Below, piece by piece: positions 34,821 to 46,900 of a stretch of DNA of 64,000 nt. A program made the position numbers and the translations under genes. Numbering within the stretch: the first letter of the stretch is position 1; the number at the start of each line of letters is the position of its first letter. Source of the DNA: Trema orientale (lineage: Eukaryota > Streptophyta > Magnoliopsida > Rosales > Cannabaceae); the NCBI GenBank assembly GCA_002914845.1, contig JXTC01000155.1, forward strand, positions 359,136 to 423,135, read 5' to 3'. Under the pieces are notes generated by a model. The model did not search any database and was not told the DNA's origin. It was given only the letters and a program-made list of their open reading frames with translations.

Positions 34821-35525
34821 ATTCCCTGCCACCATCGAAGAGCTTGACTCCGTGAGCTCAGGTAGGACCTCGGTAGTATCAAGAGGAAAGTAGTCATACA
34901 AGTCAGCAATATTGAAGACTAGGGAGACACGCCAATTGTTTGGAAGGTCAATGAGGTTGCATTGGGACCAAGTTTTTTTTTGACAACGAAAAAGTTAAAT
35001 TTTCGAGATTAGAGCTTGTGATAGGCACTGGTAGGGAAGTATTCCATACATAAATGAACCATAATAATATCGCCAACTACAAAATCCTTCGAGCGATGAT
35101 AGCGGTTAACAACCTGCTTGTAAGTGGCATTAGCAACTTCTAAGTACTGGCAAATGAGGTGATGATTAGTGATCAAGCACTCGACAAAGTTATCAACTGC
35201 TTTGCTGTGAAATTTGGGCAATAGCAATAGATCTAGAGTGTGATTGAGGAGCTTGGTGTACATAACCAAGAACAAAGAATGATCAATAGAGCGATAGTGT
35301 GGGTAGGGTGAAATCTCATCGAGTATATTCGTCACTAACAATCATGCGGATCATGGTCCTGAGAGTGCAATTGATGACTTTAGTATGCGGATGATAGATA
35401 CTGCTCATTTGTAAAATACTATCGAAGTGGCGCCAAAGGACAAGCAAAAAATAACTGATAAATTTCACATCGTGTTTAGAAGTAATAATGGTGCAAGGAT
35501 GCCATATAAATGGATTATCTGACAA
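34821..35525 (-). pseudogene. Gypsy integrase, C-terminal part
   Basis: The minus-strand frames 35525-35316 and 35341-35009 encode CTIITSKHDVKFISYFLLVL and HPHTKVINCTLRTMIR (integrase core end, normally HPQTDGQTEVVNRTL). Then follow SLFLVMYTKLLNHTLDLL and NRYHRSKDFVVGDIIMVHL. A chromodomain-proximal stretch ending FNIADLYDY lies at about 34.92 kb. Frame breaks are present. Integrase would insert the element's DNA into the genome. Confidence 0.82.
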
Positions 35526-35539
35526 AAGAAGATGTTGGT

Positions 35540-36495
35540 GATGTTACTAGCATCTGCTGTGCATTTACAAGGAAGAAAATCCACCATATTGGAGAATTTC
35601 TACTAAACAAATAAGTGAGCAAGTCTATGAAGAGCTAGAAAAAGTTGAATTTATGGAATGTGATGATGGGGACACTATTATTTGCATTGCTCAGAAATTG
35701 TTTCTTATTCCTCGATAGGCCATCTCAAATCAGAAGCACAAATCATTTTGGATCCATTGCACTATTGATGGTAAAAAATTAGTGACATAAGGTAGAAGTG
35801 GTCTACCTATGAGCATGAATTATATGTTGTGATACAAGCTTTTCATTATTGGGAACACTACTTTCCATAGAATGAATAGATACTACGTAATGATCATCAA
35901 GCCCTCAAATTCCTTAACTCTTAATGATCCATTAACCGCATGCATGCGCACTTGGTGCTCTATCTCTAAAAGTTTACTTTCGTATTAAAACACATGGCAT
36001 GACATCAAAATCAAGTGGCTGAAGCCAAAAGTGGGCGTATTTGCTTTACTCTCCATCCTCCCTCAGAGGTTTTGAGGTTTGACATTATTCAAGCTCTTTT
36101 ATGCAGAATATGATGACTTCAAGCATATCAGGACACAATGTTTTTTGCTCACTGGGGTCCATATGATTTCTATATTCAGGAGGGCTTTCTTTTTAAGAAT
36201 GTCCAACTCTACCTACCCCGGACGTTCTTTCGTGACCATGACATTCGTGAGCTTCATGGTAACAGCCTCATTACATATATCAACCGAGACAAGACTATTA
36301 CCTCCATTGTGAGCCAACTAAACTGATCACACATACGGTGTGATACAGGGCTATATACCCCACTTCCAACACCAGAAAACATTTGACAGGACCTCTCCAT
36401 GGACTTTGTCCTCAACCCTGCATAGCCATATTGACTCTATCTTTTATATACTAATAACAAAATGATATAGATGACACTCAATAGATTTGTGCCCC
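35540..36495 (+). pseudogene. Gypsy protease-adjacent, RNase H and integrase fragment in inverted orientation
   Basis: The plus-strand sequence reads QKHKSFWIHCTIDGK (protease-adjacent) near 35.73 kb. It jumps directly to RNase H (STYEHELYVVIQAFHYWEHY, then DHQALKFLNS) at 35.8-35.93 kb. The integrase zinc-binding region follows (QEGFLFKNVQLYLPRTFFRD, IRELHGNSLITYINRDKTI) at 36.17-36.32 kb, then LSMDFVL near 36.40 kb. RT between protease and RNase H is deleted. It is opposite in strand to gag and to the integrase end on either side, so this block of about 1 kb has been inverted within the element. Confidence 0.82.
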
Positions 36496-36659
36496 ATTTG
36501 GTTGTACTTGTAACACTAGATTGGAGGAGATTTAGCATACAGGTTTGGAGAAAATTCAAAAGTGGATTGGTTGTGTTTGGCTGGAAGTGGCATGGAAGCT
36601 TTCTAATTTTGTCTCATAGAGGAGGGGAGGGTAGATTGAGACTCCGTAGCTATTTGGAG

Positions 36660-37330
36660 GGTTAATTGGGTATCTTTTGTTTTAAGGGCCTCATAAATAG
36701 GTTTGACCTAGATGACTTTCATTCCGATAAGCTTGACTTACAGACTCACTCAAGGTTTGGGAACCTTTAACTTCTATTCTGTCTTGAGTGAAGTTTTTCA
36801 ATCCATATATATAATGTGAAATGGTATGAGCCTCTAGTTCTTGTAAGTCAATTCGAACACTTAGGTGATTGAATTCATTAATGTTCTCTTTAACTGACTT
36901 GCCTTATTGATGACAGGTTTGAAATTGCTTGTACAAGTTATGTTCATGTCTTTTAGGAAGAAATTGTTATTTCATCAAGTTTTGCAATCGATATCAAGTG
37001 CAAATGGTAAGATGCCAGTCTTGACGTATGCTAGTTGTCAATTGATCCCACTAAGCAGTCGCTCTACCTTTAAACTTATAGACCATCATTTTTACTTGTT
37101 TATCTTTAGGGGCATTAATGTATTAAAAGAAACTTTCTACAGTTCGAATCCAATCAAGAAAGTCCTCAATATCACAAGTTCCATCAAAAGTTGGAATATT
37201 CATTTTAAGTTTGTAATCATGAGATCTAGTTTGTGGGTTTATAGATTGGTCATACCGTTGGCTGTAGTAACCCAAGTTTCAAAATCATCATCTGAATCTA
37301 CACCAAGTGTTTGATGATTTGTCTGATAGT
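36660..37330 (-). pseudogene. Gypsy gag remnant
   Basis: The minus strand encodes [20 protein letters not shown], then DKQVKMMVYKFKGRATA and, in a shifted frame, a KQFQTCHQ-like segment, the usual pattern of a gypsy gag (retrotrans_gag). Stops and frameshifts occur throughout. It is in the orientation expected from the PBS at 37671-37683. Confidence 0.75.
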
Positions 37331-37685
37331 ATTGATTACATAGAAAGTAAAATCGATTAAACATTATATCAAGTAAGCTTCTCAGTGCTGATTTCAGCCA
37401 CGATGGATTATTGGCTACTTACGAGGGAAATCTCGATTGCTATTCTGAAAATCTTATTGGTTAGTGGTTCCCCATTTCGAATCTTTGCTAGCATTTGGCA
37501 AATCTTATAAGAGCAGTCATCGAAACATTATTGTGATTCTCAGACAAAGCTCGCATGCCATTGATCAAGACCTTCAATAGTCGCCCAAAAGATCTTCGTC
37601 CCTAGTTCCTCGTCACAAAGGCTGTGTCCTCCATCATCAGTGGTGTTCATTGAGTAGAGGGGAAACCTTTGCTTTAGATACCACT

Positions 37686-38010
37686 TGATGTAGAGATCAA
37701 AAGGAAAACAACACTCTCAACTCGGGGACGAGGCTGAGATGCCCCTAAATCGAATAACTTCCAAATCGTTCTCAATACATAATCATTAGATGCATAAAAC
37801 AAACCACGATTCTAGCTTTTAAACAAAGCTGACCATAACAAGACGACAAAGAAGCCTAATGGCACAATAACAAATTTAGGACCAGAAAGAGGAAAAAACA
37901 ACAAAATGACTTTACACTTATTAGATTAAGAAAACAAAATGAGAGTCAAAGAAAAATAAAGGGGAAACGACAATGTGTAAGAGACCAACGAAAACCATCC
38001 TCCTGCCTCA
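37686..38010 (-). repeat. Gypsy 5' LTR
   Basis: The partner of 34483-34820. On the minus strand it ends ACATCA, followed by AG and the PBS TGGTATCTAAAGC. The flanking 5-bp duplication ACTAG begins at 38011. Confidence 0.88.
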
Positions 38011-38015
38011 ACTAG

Positions 38016-39363
38016 TCAAATTTCACTAAAATTTTAGTTATATCAAACAAAACCTTTGAGTTATGAAATCTAATCAAATTACTCTGTAAAATAAGTCCTG
38101 TGACCTATTTGCTCTTATGTAAGGTTATTATTATTGCCAGACACCTTAATTGGATGAAAGCGATGTTATTCTATATAAAAAAAAGTTCGTATTTTACTGT
38201 TAGAAAAAATAAAAAATAGTTCAAATTTACAAAATAACTAAATGTTATATGTTTTTGTACCGAATTTCAATTAATTGATTGTTTTTGTGTCCAATTTGAT
38301 TGAATTTCAAAATCTCAAAATTTTATTTGATATAATCAGATATCCAAGGATTTTATTGCTATAATTAAAAAAGCTCAAAATTTTGTTTGATATAATTAGA
38401 AACCTAAGATTTTTATTGCTAAAATTAGAAAATTTAATAGGATTTTTTTTTATAATAAATACATTAGAAACTATAAGACACTTTTAAAAAAAATTGTTGT
38501 TTACCCTTTATAAATAATCAAATAAAAAGAGCATTTTTTATGAAAAAATTAATTAAACTTAACTTTTGGATAACTGATCATTGTGGATTATTTACCATAT
38601 TTTTAAAACGGACATATTTTCATTAATCATACAATTCAGGTAATGTCCATTTCTTATTAAGCATTCCAATCAGATTGTATGGATGGACAGTATTACATAA
38701 TTTTCTTGTATTTTTTGTACTAATTATTTGGAAAACTAGTTAATAAAAAAAAAAAAATCAATGTGGTTTTTTTACCTCAGTAAACTCAATGTGGTTTGTG
38801 GCTTCTTCATCCCTTATTGAAAAAGTAGACCAAGAATAAGTCAAACTCACGTGCATTGTTCCAAGTACCGAGTTTGAACTCGCTCGTGTTGCATCAACTT
38901 TCCTTTAATAAGTTACTTCCACTAGACACGAAATCAAATATGGGCAAAACTACAGATGCATTTATGATATGTATTAGATCATTTAGGCCATGTTTCTTAT
39001 TCCATAAAATAAAATGAGTAGAAAGAGAATAGAAGAAAATCAGAAACAATGAGTAGTTTAGACTTAAATTTTTATTTTTATTTTTTTTTTGTGTAACTAA
39101 GTGATATGCAACCATATAATTTATTTTTGGTTTCCTCGTTAGGCATTATAAACATGCCTGACACTTTTTGAAATAAATATATCATTTTAGAGAGTATGCT
39201 AGAACAAATATCAATGCCAATTATCTTCGTTGTGGATTGAAATCTATAGGTTAAAAAAAATGAATTTCATAATTCAAACTTTGGCTACAATGATACATTT
39301 GCTCATTAAATTGTCAAGTGTTTTTAGTTAATCAAAATGGATTTTTTATCCAAGATAAGATAT
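38016..39363. other. AT-rich spacer, no gene seen
   Basis: Contains an imperfect tandem duplication of about 70 bp at 38300-38440 (TTTGATATAATCAGATATCC and TTTGATATAATTAGAAACCT blocks). A minus-strand open frame at 38894-39115 has low complexity and no recognised domain. Confidence 0.5.
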
Positions 39364-39917
39364 TAGGGTTGAGTATCAGTCAAGTTGGACGGGTTACAAG
39401 ACTCACCCAACCTGACCAAAGGAAATTTTGGTTACATTTTTGTAATTAGAAACCCGTCCAATGAATTGAAACCCTATTTATAACTCACCCAAACTTTATG
39501 TCGGGTTAACCTGAATTAGTTTTTCTTCTTCTTCTTTCTTTTTTAATGAAAAATAAAATAGAAATGGTCAAAAGGAAATAATTGTGAGATTTAGGGCTTT
39601 AAAATTTGTCTGTTTGACATTAAATCAAATAAATAAGACAAAGTCATTTGAATTTTGAGTTAAAACTTATCTTAAACTTTTTATTTCATTTTAAAAATAT
39701 AATTATACATGTAAAATTATACATTTAATACTAAGTGTTATCTTGTTTGGTCGGGTTGGATTATATTGGGCGCGTTAGAATCGATACTTAATCTGTCCAA
39801 ATATTGAATGATTGTGTTGGAGCTGACACTTAACCTGACCAAATATTGAATGGTCAGTTTATTCGGATTGTTAATTGGTTGGGTTAGTCGGGTTGCCAAA
39901 TTTTTTGCTTACCCCTA
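39364..39917. mobile_element. Non-autonomous hAT-like element
   Basis: The ends read TAGGGTTGAGTA and, inverted, GCTTACCCCTA, as in many plant hAT-derived elements. The flanking 8-mers are TAAGATAT (39356-39363) and CAAGATAT (39918-39925), matching at 7 of 8 positions, the length expected for a hAT target duplication. The body is rich in GGGTTGG/CAACCTGACC-type repeats and has no coding capacity. Confidence 0.75.
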
Positions 39918-39957
39918 CAAGATATATCAATGTTATTTAGACCAATAAAAAAAGTTA

Positions 39958-40469
39958 AGGATTAAATATAACAATAATCTCTGAATTATATTTATTGTAT
40001 CATTTTGTCCCCGAATTTTAAATTTATATAATAATGTCTCATGAATTATACAATTGTTACATGAATGATTCCTTTGTCAGAAACTGTTATTTTTAATAAA
40101 AACAAAAACAGTCATAAACAAAGTATATAATTGTGCATTATTTAGTTCTATAAGTCAGAATCTCGTATTTAGTCATAGTTTCTAAATTGTGCACTTTATA
40201 TATAATTCAATTCTATTAAAAATTTAATAACTTTTGGAAAAAAATAATTATTGTTATAATAATTATATAAATCTCAATAATTTACCGTGTTCGTTAAGAA
40301 TTCAGAATCTTATTTTTGATTACAGTACCGTATGATTTATTTATACTAAATATTTGATAATTTGTGATAAAATAATTATTATAATAATAATATAATTCAT
40401 AGACTATTATACAATATAAGTTGAAAATTCAGGATACAACGATAAAACATGTATAATTCAGGGTAACCC
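39958..40469. mobile_element. Small TIR element (MITE-like), copy 2
   Basis: The same family as the element at 850-1530: CTCTGAATTATATTTATTGT near the left end, AATTATACAATTGTTACATG inside, and ACAATATAAGTTGAAAATTC near the right end, finishing ATAATTCAGGGTAACCC. This copy lacks the SINE and keeps the right terminus. It lies about 450 bp upstream of the PI4K start codon. Confidence 0.6.
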
Positions 40470-40918
40470 AAAATTTAATCTGAAATTGGCCAATTTACAC
40501 ATTGTTTTTTTTTTAAATAGTTTTTTTAAAAACGAAAAAAGAAAAAAGAGGACAGAAAGGAAAAGCAGAGGAAGAAAATAGGAAAACAATGGCAGAAAAC
40601 AAACAGAAATAAAAGCGACGTTAGCAGGCTTTCCTTGTTTCTCCCTTAGCCAAAATATGAAAAACGACGACGACAACAAGAAGAAGGAGAAGAAGGGGAA
40701 CCAGAGACCCAACGTTCCCATTTCTCAATCCCCATTTCCGCATTCCCTTTCCCTTTCCTTCTCCTCCTCCTCCTCCTCCTTGTACGGCCATGGAGGCTTC
40801 TAATGGAGCGTTAATTCCTTGACGATTTTTCGGACTTTGGAGGGACTGCCACTTTTTCTCATACATAACCTACATTTCTTCTTTCTTCTTTTGGTCTTCG
40901 ATTTGTCGCTCGGTCGCC
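40470..40918 (+). promoter_or_regulatory. Promoter and 5' UTR region of the PI4K gene
   Basis: The stretch just before the start codon is pyrimidine-rich (CCCTTTCCCTTTCCTTCTCC and CTCCTCCTCC around 40740-40780), as in many plant 5' leaders. No clear TATA box is visible. The minus-strand frames here and over exon 1 are shadows of this composition. Confidence 0.45.
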
Positions 40919-43900
40919 ATGGAAGCTTTGATCGAGCTCTGCGACCTGATTGCGCAGAACCCAACCCAATTCTCCGAGAAGCTCTCGTGGATTTGTAGCC
41001 GATGCCCCCAGCCCGACTCTCTCTCGGCCGGATCTCCTAGGGTTTCGCGAACTCAGCTCAATGCCGTCCTCGCCGTGGCTCGTTTCCTCTCCAGGTCGCC
41101 AGATTCCGCCGATCTCCGCCCTAAAGCGGTCGTTGTCGAGTTCCTCCGTTCCGTTCCGGCTTCGTTCAGTCAGTCCTTTTGGCCCCAAGGGTTCGGCAAC
41201 GACGCGATCGCTTCGTTTTTCGCTGATTTTTTGGGGTATGTGTCGAAAGCCGCCGAATTGTCGCCGGATTTCGCCGCTGAGATCGCCGGTTTCGCGGGCG
41301 AGGTCGTCGTTTCGGCGATTAGTAATGGAGGTGGAGGAGATTTGGGGATTTCTAGGGCTTTTCTGATGGCGCTTTCGCAGAGTTTTCCTCCGATTTTGGG
41401 TTCGGATGCGGAGAGATTGATTAGCCTTCTTCTTGATCAGCTTGCGGTGTCTGGTCCTCTGGTTCAGTCTCCCGCTACTCCGAGGGAGCAAATTCGGGCG
41501 AACTCGGAGACTTCGTCATCGCAGAGCTCGCCGTTGAGTGTGAACCATTACCAACCAAATGAGAGTTCAAGCCCGGGAAATGAGGCGAGCCAGGTCTCTT
41601 GTTCGTCTGGCAGTGCAGCTTCCCGGGTCGCGGATGATGCCACTAGTGCATCGTCAAGGGGTTCGATGGTGATAAATGGGGGAAGCATTCTATGGAAGAG
41701 TGGTCTTGAGCAATTGGGTGGGAATTTTGGGTCCAATGATGGAGGTGGAGCTACATTGCTTAGGCAGCAAGTTTCTTCCTTTGAGGAAGAGCCTGTGGAG
41801 AGCTTGGAGAAACATGAGGTTGCTTTCAAATTGATTGCCCACATTTTAGATAAAGTCCGCATTGACGCCGAGCTTTTGGAGCAAGTTAGGTTAATAGCAA
41901 AGAGGCAGCTGCAATCGATGACGGTTTTTCTAAAGGTATTCTGTTTTATGTTACTAGTTTTGCAGTGAATAACTGTTGTTTAAGACTTTAGAGGGTACAT
42001 TATGAGCGAAGTTGAACTTACTGAAGAAAAGGAAATATTCAAATGATTGGTAATGTATTCGGCAGATAAGGAAGCGGGACTGGAATGAACATGGTGGACT
42101 TCTGAAAGCTAGAATCAACACAAAACTGTTAGTTTATAAAGCTGCCGCGACTTTGACTCTTAAGAGCCTTGCTTGCTTTGATTCTGATGGGAAACTGGCT
42201 AAGAAGTTGGCACACGAGACTCTAGCATTGTTCATGGATGCCGCTGAAGCATGTTTACTCTCTGGGTGGCGCAAGTTGAGAATCTGTGAAGATCTTTTTG
42301 GCTCTTTGCTTGCTGGGCTCTCACAAATTGCTGTAACTCGAGGGGGCCAGTCGCTGCGGATTTTGCTGATCCGGCTCAAGCCTGTCGTACTTACTGTATG
42401 TGCTCAGGTAAAGCAGTTTCTGTGGATTTACACCTCAATATATATGGAAATATGATGAAGAAAAGAGTCTATTTACCTTTTGCCTTGATACATTGTAATT
42501 GAAACAGGCCGATACGTGGGCCACCAGTCAGGGAGCAATGTTTGAAAGTGTCATGAAGACTAGCTGTGAAATAATTGAATCTTGCTGGAGCAAGGAGCGA
42601 GCTCCTGTAGATACATTCATTATGGGATTAGCTGCAAGTATCCGTGAACGAAATGATTATGATGAACAGGTCCGTATATTGCTCTTGCTTAATATACATA
42701 CTTGTGGGTTTGTGCTTGAATATGTTCCAAAATAGTTGAGAATTATATGTGTTTGCATAGTATTACTTGAACTATCCTGTTTCTGATTGAATCTTTTCGT
42801 TTCATTTATGTCCTAAGAACCTATGTTCTTAGTATCTGCAAAGACCTATCTAATTGAGATATTGCATCTGGAATGAAATTGAGATGTCGCTTCTGGAATG
42901 AACTTATTGGAATTATCTTGATTGATCTCATAGTTAAAAGGTTTAATCCATTTTATATTGTTTTAAATTTCAGGTAGAGAGAGACAAACCAGCTGTACCA
43001 ATTGTGCAGCTTAACGTTATACGTTTGCTAGCAGATTTAAATGTGGCTGTTAACAAGTCTGAAGTAGTGGACATGATATTACCTCTATTTATTGAGAGCC
43101 TAGAAGAGGGTGACGCTTCAACTCCTAGTTTATTGCGACTCCGAGTATGGAACCTTCGCCTTTAGAGCATGTATTTACTGATATGTATTTAATGTTATTT
43201 CTTCACTTTCTTATGATTTGTTTAGGTGAACTAAATTATAAAGCAAATAGCTTGTTGCTCGTTAATTCTGATGACATTTACTAAAGTCTTGTTTTAATAA
43301 TTTGCTGCAGCTTCTTGACGCTGTATCACGCATGGCAAGTTTAGGTTTTGAGAAGTCCTATCGTGAAACGGTTGTTTTGATGACAAGGAGTTACTTACAT
43401 AAACTTTCAGGTGTAGGATCTGCTGAAAGTAAAACAGTGGCACCTGAAGCTACAACGGAACGTGTTGAGGTCAGTGTTTCTCCATAAATATGAACCACTA
43501 TGATACTTAGAAATTACTTGATGAAATATCTTATCCGATCGATGCTCACTGGTTCAATCACATTCTAGACTCTGCCTGCAGGGTTCCTTCTCATTGCCAG
43601 TGGTCTCAAGAATACTAAGTTGCGTTCAGATTATCGTCACCGCTTGCTATCTTTGTGCTCTGATGTAGGTTTGGCCGCTGAATCCCAAAGTGGAAGGTAG
43701 AACTCTTAGATAACTTTTATGCTGTTACTTTATACTTGTCTTTGCAATTTTGATTTGAGCACAGTTTTCTGCAGGCCATAGTGGCATAGATTGGTGTAGT
43801 TATTTTAGCTTTTATATTTTCACATTGTCTGACATTTGTTTTTTATTAAACCAATATATTCAACTATTGCAGGAGTGGAGCAGATTTCCTTGGGCCTCTA

Positions 43901-46900
43901 CTTCCTGCTGTTGCTGAAATATGTTCTGATTTTGATCCGACCGTAGATGTGGAACCTTCACTTTTGAAGTTATTTCGCAACTTATGGTTCTATGTTGCTC
44001 TTTTTGGTTTAGCACCGCCCATACAGAAACTACAACAACCGACAAAGTCAGTATCCACTACATTGAACAGCGTGGGAAGCATGGGTACAATTGCTCTTCA
44101 TGCTGTTGGGGGGCCTTACATGTGGAATACACAGTGGTCTTCTGCCGTACAGCGAATTGCTCAAGGGACTCCTCCACTTGTAAGTTGTAACGAGCTTCTT
44201 GGATAATGCTTTTTATTCCTCGTCTGTCACCTCAGAACATTTTTCAAGTTTAATGTTGGCATTTTTCTTTGGTGAATGTTGAGCATATTTGTCTAATGCT
44301 CATTAAAGGGGGAAAAAAAAAAGATTGCTGTCAATAAGAAGTCATGCTGGGGCTGTGGAAGGCAGGATCTATATTAGAAATCCATGTTCAACCTAGGAGT
44401 ACATAACAAAACTATGGTAGTAGGATTTAGGAGGGTTATCACAAACTATTGACTTATAACTCAAGCAATACGTCTAAAAATATTTGAAACCGTTTACGTG
44501 TGGTAGATTCTTCCGCGGTGGTCTCCTGTAAGAATCAAGAGTTAGAACACTATCTTGTTGTGAAAACCCAGTTGATACCAAAGTTTTTATGGCTTCAAGT
44601 TAGTAGGGTTTCACCAAGTTAAACTTGATTAGAACATTTGGCTGAAGTAGGGCCCAGTTTAATGCTTCTGACTCCCTGTGAATGCTATAACTCTGCCAAA
44701 CCAGTGTTCAAAATGTTCATTGTTTCCTTCATCTCCTCCGGTTCAGTACCTCTCTTCCAAATTACTCTAATCATCTTGAATATGCTTTTACCTTTTGGAT
44801 TTTCCATGTTGAATTCAGGCTCATTTCATTTGTTATGCAGCATGCTTAAAAAAATGTTTTCTATCTGTGTAAGGGTTCCTATGAATTTTTTGAAACTTCT
44901 GTTGCATATTTCTCTTAGGTTGTGAGTTCTGTGAAATGGCTCGAAGATGAATTGGAACTCAATGCTCTTCACAACCCTGGCAGTCGTCGTGGGAGTGGCA
45001 ACGAGAAAGCTGCTGTTGCCCAAAGAACTGCTCTCTCTGCTGCTCTTGGAGGGCGCATTGATGTTGGATCAATGAGTACAATTTCAGGTTATTTATTTTC
45101 TTCTTGGTGAATAGAAAATGTTTCTATTCTTGTATGATTGTCTATGAGTAACACTTATTGGCTTTGGTCGAAAACAAAAGGTTTTTTTTTTTTTTTTTAA
45201 GTGATTTTTTTTTCTCTTTCCTCACTTTTTTGCTTATATAAGAGGTTAATGCTTGTTTTCCATTATTCATTCTCACTAATTATATTAAGCTAGGATTTCT
45301 TTGTTAAGCTTCCATAATATTGTTGATGTTTGAATTGGCACTTTCCATTGTTTGTAGGAGTGAAGGCTACTTATCTTCTTGCAGTAGCGTTTTTGGAGAT
45401 TATACGCTTCAGCAGTAATGGTGGTATCCTTAATGGCAGCACTATTTTAACCGCTTCTAGAAGCGCGTTCAGTTGTGTATTCGAGTACTTAAAAACACCA
45501 AACCTTATGCCCGCTGTATTTCAATGCTTAATGGCAATTGTTCATCAGGCTTTTGAAACAGCAGTATCATGGCTGGTATGTCTTTCTTTTGCAAAGAACT
45601 TCTGAAGTTGGGCCTTTCTGTTTGTTGTTCTTCAACAAGAGGTGTTTCTTTTTTGAGGGGTGTCAAAAGGGGTCAATTTGCATACTTAAGAAGAGATAGC
45701 CGTAGTGATTTATTTGCTATTTGTATATGTATATGGTTGCTTTATCATGTTTACTGTTTAATGTAGACCAATGGAATTCTTAGGATTTGGAAGATTTGCA
45801 TAATGCCAACATCACCATTGCTCTCATTTGGTTTCAGGAGGATAGGATATCAGAAACAGGAAATGAAGCTGAGGTCAGAGAGTCAACTCTTTCTGCCCAT
45901 GCCTGTTTTCTTATCAAAAGTATGTCCCAGAGGGAGGAACATATTCGTGATGTTGCTGTGAACTTGTTGACACAAATTAGAGATAGATTTCCACAGGTAA
46001 ATTATGCTAGTAACAAGTTATCTTTCATTTCCTTGTGCTATTTCACTTGCCTAGTTTAATTTCAAAGTACTCAACTACATTTATGCAGGTTTTGTGGAAC
46101 TCATCTTGTTTCGATTCCCTGCTATTCTCAATGCATAATGATTCTCCTTCTGCTGTTGTCAATGATCCTGCTTGGGTGGTAACTGTTCGTTCTTTGTACC
46201 AAAAAGTTGTTCGAGATTGGATCATTAAATCACTTTCCTTTGCTCCTTGCACCAGCCAGGGTCTTCTACAGGTTAAAAACTCTACTCTAGAATAAAGTAT
46301 TTTTCTTTAATTGTCAAAATCTGTGAACTTTTAATGGTAGTCTTTCTCCTGGCTATTTAAAATTTTTAATGGTTGTCTTTCTCCTGGCTATTTAAAATTT
46401 TTCCCCTTCATATGCTAAATCCTTGTTTGTTTGACAATGAACCTGCCCTTTCTGAATGGCTGTTAGGGTTTTCAATTTACAATCTGTTGCTCTTTTTTGG
46501 ATCTTAACATTTACATTGAAAGTTCTCAAAGTCTTATGAATATCTTTTGGTTTTTTGCATTCTATCCTCCCCTTTTCTGTTTCTGAGTTACTTAAAATAC
46601 ATATGTGCAGTAGAAGGTGTTTTATGGATTTCCCAGTTGGTTTGTTTTGGCCATCTGAAAATAAGTTTGATGGTTTATGTTTTGTAAATTCTCTAGAATA
46701 TTCTTAGATTTGATATTTCGTCTTTCGTATTAAATGTTGTATTTTTATTTTTTTTGTATATTATTTTTTCATATGTAAACATTCATCTTCTTTTATTTTA
46801 CTTGTTGGATGTCTTTTGTTTGATTTTATTGGTTTAATATGCATATTGCAGGACAAGCTTTGTAAAGCCAACACATGGCAAAGAGCACAACATACAACAG

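Larger units (their letters stand above)
34483..38010 (-). mobile_element. Ty3/gypsy retrotransposon, deleted and internally inverted
   Basis: Two direct repeats (34483-34820 and 37686-38010, about 330 bp) both begin TGATG and end in CA, and are flanked by a perfect 5-bp duplication ACTAG (34478-34482 and 38011-38015). On the minus strand the PBS TGGTATCTAAAGC lies just inside the right LTR, so transcription ran right to left. Internal order from the right: gag (minus), then a plus-strand segment with protease-adjacent, RNase H and integrase sequence, then the integrase C-terminus (minus). RT is missing. The whole element is 3528 bp, well short of an intact gypsy element. Confidence 0.9.

Noticed and set aside
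40859..41491. Long minus-strand frame over PI4K exon 1
   Set aside because: The plus strand encodes a conserved PI4K N-terminus here. The minus frame is Arg/Glu-rich low complexity, typical of an antisense shadow.
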